This document shows, piece by piece, positions 59,501-64,000 of a DNA stretch of 64,000 nucleotides; the first letter of the stretch is position 1, and every line of letters starts with the position of its first letter. The stretch lies in NCBI RefSeq assembly GCF_030445035.2, contig NC_080673.1:178045216-178109215 (forward strand), read 5' to 3'. Origin of the DNA: Dasypus novemcinctus. Its lineage: Eukaryota; Chordata; Mammalia; Cingulata; Dasypodidae. The notes beneath the pieces are model-generated. The model ran no database searches and had not been told where the DNA came from. It was given only the letters and a program-made list of their open reading frames with translations. The translations under genes were made by a program, and so were the position numbers.

Positions 59501-59560
59501 TGGAAGAGTTTGAGTAAGATTGGTATTAAATCATCTCTGACTGCTTGGTTGACCACTGCT
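56555..59560 (-). mobile_element. LINE-1 3' half, 5'-truncated in RT
   Basis: On the minus strand it runs from RT sequence near 59560 to a 3'UTR and an A-rich end (T-rich at 56555-56575 on the plus strand). This is the usual product of incomplete L1 reverse transcription. Confidence 0.88.
57480..59560 (-). pseudogene. L1 ORF2 remnant, RT to C-terminal part
   Basis: The piece at 58919-59155 has TRQGCQLSPLLFNI, the L1 RT motif, and KTIYETPT before it. The piece at 58549-58881 has MILYIESPEKSTTKFLELIN, directly after the expected active-site region, then IKYLGVNLTK. A further piece at 58000-58245 has [16 protein letters not shown]. Stops and frame changes separate the pieces, so no enzyme is made. 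Confidence 0.85.
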
Positions 59561-60725
59561 TTTTGTTTGCCCTTTCCACTCTTAACACCATAATCTATAT
59601 GTATTCTGAAAATTTTAACTTGAGCCAACGTTTAAGAAGCAAGAAGTACAGTTTACAATATTCTGGTCCTTTTAAGAGTAATTGACACATCATTTGGTAA
59701 TCACTAATATTAGTAAAATTTTTGCACAAAAATTAGAAGCAGGCTGTAAATGATATTAGGTTCCTTTAATAGTTCCAATCTGTTCTTTAAGTTTTTCTTG
59801 CATTGCTATATATGGACTAGTGTATTTAATATATATGAAGTGAAAATTATGCTGCTGTTAATGTTATTTTAAGTTTCACTTATCTAAAGCTCTATTAGTC
59901 ACATTTACTTTTTGTTTTAACAACAAAATAACACTCTGACTGAAAAAAATTAATGAACAAAATTCTATTATACTGAGAAAGATGGATGATGATATAAAAC
60001 ATATACTGTATTTTATTAAATGTATATCCCCCCCCCCCCAGCTTTATTTGATAATAAAATACAGGCAATAAAGAGAACCAAAAGTTTTAGTCTTGGTCTG
60101 GGAATGTGCTTTCTACATCACCATTGGAAACTTCATATCTCCCTTTCATTTTCTCATTTGTAAAATGCTACACTACTTTTTTGATAACCCTTATTGAGTG
60201 TTTGCGGAATGAAATAATCCATAAAATATTTTATTAAAAACAAATATTAGTTACCAATAATATTTTTAGTGAGATATGCAGAATGAATAAAATTCATTTC
60301 TATACATGGTTTAGGTAGAATAACCATAAATTCTAATCACAAAACTTCAGGAAAAAATGAATTCCAACCAGCAAATAAGATGCCTACAAATTTAATTAAA
60401 AATATAAAATCATGTGTATAACATTTTTTCTAATTATTTTGCAGTTGGATACCATTCTAGGTTTTTAATAAAATACTAATTGTGGATATTCAATATGTCT
60501 AAATTTTACACTTACTTGGGCCACCTACTAATTGAGAACTTAATTCAATCATATGAGCTTTACCTTATACAATTTACCTTTCATATAAAATTTTGCATGA
60601 GGATGTGCACTTTTAGAACTGAACCACATAATGTAAGTGTGATTATTATATAATTTATTTGGAAAATTTTAAGTTAAGTATCCATGAAAAAATAGTTGTG
60701 ATTTCCATATTTATTCTTGACGTTA
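59561..60725 (+). other. AT-rich; weak MIR and a C12 run
   Basis: A diverged MIR-like part lies at about 60090-60260 (cattttctcatttgtaaaat, aaccc then ttattgagtgtt). Twelve C lie at 60028-60039. No gene seen. Confidence 0.45.
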
Positions 60726-60975
60726 TTTTTTTGTCTTTTTTGGTTTTTATTTACTTTTTAATGTTACACTCAAGAAATATGAGGTCCCCATATACTCTCC
60801 ACCTCCTTCACCCCACTCCTCCCCCATAACAACAACTTCCCCAATCATCATGAGACATTCATTGGGTTTGGTGAATACATCTCTGAGCACCGCTGCACCT
60901 CATGGTCAATGGTCCTCATCATAGCCCACACTCTTCTACCAGCATGGGACTTTTGGGCATGTTGTTCTGAAGGTC
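60726..60975 (-). mobile_element. L1 3' end fragment
   Basis: Reverse complement of the 31016-31154 type, extending further into the 3'UTR: taatgttacactcaagaaat, a C-rich run, caatcatcatgagacattca, ctgcacctcatggtcaatgg, then ctcttctaccagcatgggac. T-rich at the left. Confidence 0.82.
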
Positions 60976-61199
60976 AAATCATTATATGTCTTTTAAAATG
61001 ACCATAATATATTGTATTTTTTAAAGAATAAAACAAAATAGCCATCAATATTTATACTGATAAATAAATTTATTCCGTTTTTCTTTGGATTATTTTCTCC
61101 TGAATTATATCATAAAACCACTTCTGGGACTGTAATTAAATATATTTTCTTAAACATACCTGTTTCCTAATTTTCACTCTTTTTTCCTTTTTTTTGTCT
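60976..61199. other. AT-rich, nothing seen
   Basis: Short spacer without repeat or frame. Confidence 0.5.
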
Positions 61200-62700
61200 T
61201 TTTTGAATTTTTAATATAAATGATTATTGAATAACTTCTATGAAGTTTGAAGTAAATCAGTGAAAAAAATATGAAAGTCCATTCCTTCAAGGTATTTATG
61301 TTATAGAAAAGGGAAACAGGACATAAATACAAGAAAATTAAATTAAATATGTAGAAATTGATTCATGATATGGAAAGAAATAAGAAAAAGTAAGGAATCA
61401 GGTGGACTGGGAAGCCTTGCCAAGCATTGAAATTATAAATAGGTGTCAGAAAAGACTAATGGAGAAGGAGAAATTGACCATCAAGTAAGTCCTTCAAGGA
61501 CGTGAGGAAGTTAATAATGTGGATATCTAAAGGGGATAGCATTCCAGTCAAAAGGAAAAGCCAGTGCAAAGACTCTAAGGCATTAATATGCCTGATGTGC
61601 TAGAAGAATAACAATGAAGGCAGAATGCTATTACTGTGAGTAATGGGGTGAGTAGTAGATGTAAAGTCAGAGAGGCTGCGATCATGGAAGGCCATGTTGG
61701 CTATTTTCAGATTTTTGACTTTTGTTTGATTTTAAATTAGTAAGTTATTGAAAAGTTATGAGAAGAGAGGTGACATGGTCTGACATATGTTTACAAAGGA
61801 CCATTCAGTCTGCTTTGAGAGTGACTGTAAGTGGCCGATTTTGGAAGCAAGGAGTTAAGAGTTGATTGCAGTAGTTCAAGTAAGAGTTATTTTTGACTCA
61901 AATCAGGATGGTTACAATGGAGTTAAGAGATGATATGTTTCAAACCAGGGTGTTAGCAGTTAACTAAAGAGAAGTGATTGAATCCTGGGGATATATAGAG
62001 AAAGATATATTATAAAATTTTCTGAGGGAGTGTCTGGGAATCATAAGAAAGCAAATAATCCAAAACAAAAGTCAAGGCCAGGATATCTAGAAAGATAGGG
62101 TTGCCATCCACTGAGATGGAAAAACTGTGAATGCAGTTACGTTTGAGAGAAAAGATCGGATTAGATTTGAACGTAAGTTTGGGGTGTATCAGATGTTCAA
62201 ACTGATGTTTTGAATATATGTAAAGATGTATAAATCAAAAGTTGCCTACAGAAATTGCAACATGGTAAGTCTGAAGTGTCTCAGATATTTAAATGGAGCT
62301 TTTAAGAAGATAAATAGTTTTATACATCAGGAGTTGCATACAGAGGTCTGGAGTAGAGATGTAAATTTGAGTTATTTCTTGTATAAGAATATTATTAAAA
62401 TCCCAACAAACTAAATTATATCAACAAATGAGTGAATGATTACAGAAGAAAACAGGACTAAGAGTCCTCAGACACGCCAATGTTAATAGGCTGGGAAATG
62501 GAATAAAGGGTAAAACATTTGAGAAGGAATATCACTAGTAAGAAAATAGGATAACCAAGTGAATGGTGACCTGGCAGCCAAATGAAGAAATTGTATCTAG
62601 GAGTAGAGAGTGATGGACAGAGGGACCAAGTTCTATAAAGCACAACTGACAGGTCAAATAAGATGAAGAAAGAGAATTGACCACTGTTTTTATGTGGTTA
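61200..62700 (+). repeat. Ancient interspersed repeat, long copy
   Basis: Ordered phrases: gaagagaggtgacatggtctg, ggatggttacaatggagtta, atagggttgccatccactgag, gtggagatgtaaatttgag-like, ctggcagccaaatgaagaaa, gacaggtcaaataagatgaa, attgaccactgttttt. This is a known type of old, dispersed mammalian repeat, and a shorter copy lies at 15830-16660. The name is not certain. Confidence 0.5.
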
Positions 62701-62924
62701 TTATTAATATCTATGGGTTGGAAAAACGCGGTTTCTGTGAAGTGGATGGGGATGAATGTTTGAATCAAGTGAATGTAAGAAAGAAAGGAGAAAAAATGGA
62801 AATAGCCAATATAGGAAATTATTCTAAGAAGTTTACTACAAAAATAACAGAATTTCAGAGGGAACTGGTGGGAGAAGTGGGATTGAGAGGTTTTGCAGAG
62901 TACCCATTGCTAACTGTGAGAATA

Positions 62925-64000
62925 TTAATTATACATTTTGTAAAAACCATCTACAGTTTGTTCATTTACTTATTAGATAACTTACAGCTTTACAAAAAAT
63001 TATGCATAAAACACAGAAGTCCTACATACCACACTAAAATTAACATATTGTATTTGTGTGGTACATTTGTTAAATTGAGGAAAGAACAATTTTATAATTG
63101 TGCTATTAATTATAGACCATCGTTTACACTAGGTTTACTGTGTTGCACAGTCCTATGTTATCATTTTAAAAATTTTTATTCTAGTAACGTATATATATCC
63201 TGAATTTTCTTCTTATAACTACATTAAATATCTAATTAAGTGCTATTAAATACATCCATAATGTTGTGCTACCATCACCACCATCTCCCAAAATAGAAAT
63301 TCTGTACAACCTAAGCATTAACTCTCCATTCCCTACCCTTCCACTGGCCACTGATAACCTATAATGTAGTTTCTGACTCTATGAATTTGCTTATTATAAT
63401 TAATCTAATTACTTCATATCATTGAGAATATACAGTATTTGTCCTTTTAGGTATAGCTCATCTCATTCAGTAATAACTGTCATCACATGTATTAAGAATT
63501 TCGTTCTTTTTTATGGCTGAATTATGTACCATTAAATATAGATAACACATTTTGCTTATCCATTCATTGGTTAATGGACACTTGGGTTATGTTCATTTTT
63601 TGATAATTGTGGATAATGACACTCTGAACATCAGTGTATAAATATCTATTTGAATCTCTACTTTGAATATTTTTGGGTATATAACTTGAAGCAAGGTTGC
63701 CAGGTCATATACTAATTCTCTATTTAACTTTCTGAGGAACCACCAAATTGTCTTCCAAAGTGGCTATATCATTCTACATTCCCACAAGCAATGAGTGTTT
63801 ATATTTCACCACATCTTCTTCAACACTTGTAATTTTTTTTAACAGTAGTTCATTCTAGTGAGGGATGAAGTAGTAGCTCATGGTTTTGATTTGTATTTCC
63901 AAATGTTTAATAATGTAGAGCTTTTCATGTGATTTTCAGTCATTTGTATTTCGTTGGAGAAATGTCTATTCAAGCCCTTTGCCCATTTTTTAATTGGGCT
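62925..64000 (-). mobile_element. LINE-1 3' part, running off the window
   Basis: The plus strand reads antisense L1 3' sequence such as ttatccattcattggttaatgg, cacttgggttatgttc and gaggaaccaccaaattgtct, close in order to 57290-57860 of the previous L1. It is older and more diverged. Its 5' part lies past the window. Confidence 0.8.

Noticed and set aside
62694..63203. 169-codon plus-strand frame
   Set aside because: It crosses from the end of an ancient repeat into antisense L1, so it joins unrelated sequences and has no motif.
1..64000. CRISPR arrays, bacterial operons, rRNA genes or functional tRNA genes
   Set aside because: None seen. The only tRNA-like parts are SINE heads, and the tandem repeats are microsatellites or L1 units.

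Overview
The window is mammalian nuclear DNA that is almost entirely interspersed repeats and decayed unique sequence; no host exon could be supported. Three tRNA-derived SINE copies (6531-6897, 33885-33967, 39449-39548) resemble the DAS family of Xenarthra, and the long GC-rich copy looks armadillo-type. With several LTR-like families not recognised as common human ones, this points to a xenarthran, probably an armadillo (Dasypus). The organism call is inference from repeat family.

Layout. 1-3497 (minus strand) is the 5' half of a class II (betaretrovirus-like) endogenous retrovirus: 5' LTR, Lys-type primer binding site, splice donor, complete gag, protease in the -1 frame behind a T TTA AAC slippery site, and the start of pol in the next -1 frame, open to the window edge. 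All three frames are uninterrupted and GC-rich in an AT-rich neighbourhood, so the insertion looks young. 3500-4435 holds degenerate ~100-bp repeats and a possible second LTR. About 5880-9086 is a plus-strand LINE-1 5' half (pyrimidine-rich leader, ORF1, endonuclease) carrying a young SINE with a 15-bp target duplication, and meeting an oppositely oriented L1 RT fragment near 8742. 9087-11610 and 52230-55090 are two copies of one repeat (called Y here) with the same tandem layout. 18480-22945 holds two minus-strand L1 5' halves, one with a monomer-like 5'UTR. 24678-25112 is a candidate solo LTR. 28842-31583 is a nearly complete, dead Tigger1-like DNA transposon with a short L1 3' end nested in it. 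56555-59560 and 62925-64000 are L1 3' halves on the minus strand. Two further LTR-like families (called W and X here) recur at 11965, 37203, 37957, 43784, 46730, 54098 and 55395. MIR, L2 and other ancient repeats fill parts of the gaps.

Only the retroviral genes could work together: Gag, Gag-Pro and Gag-Pro-Pol would come from one transcript through two -1 frameshifts. Everything else recognised as coding (L1 ORF1 and ORF2, Tigger transposase) is broken. Repeat family names are by recognition without a database search, and repeat edges are approximate unless a target duplication is given.
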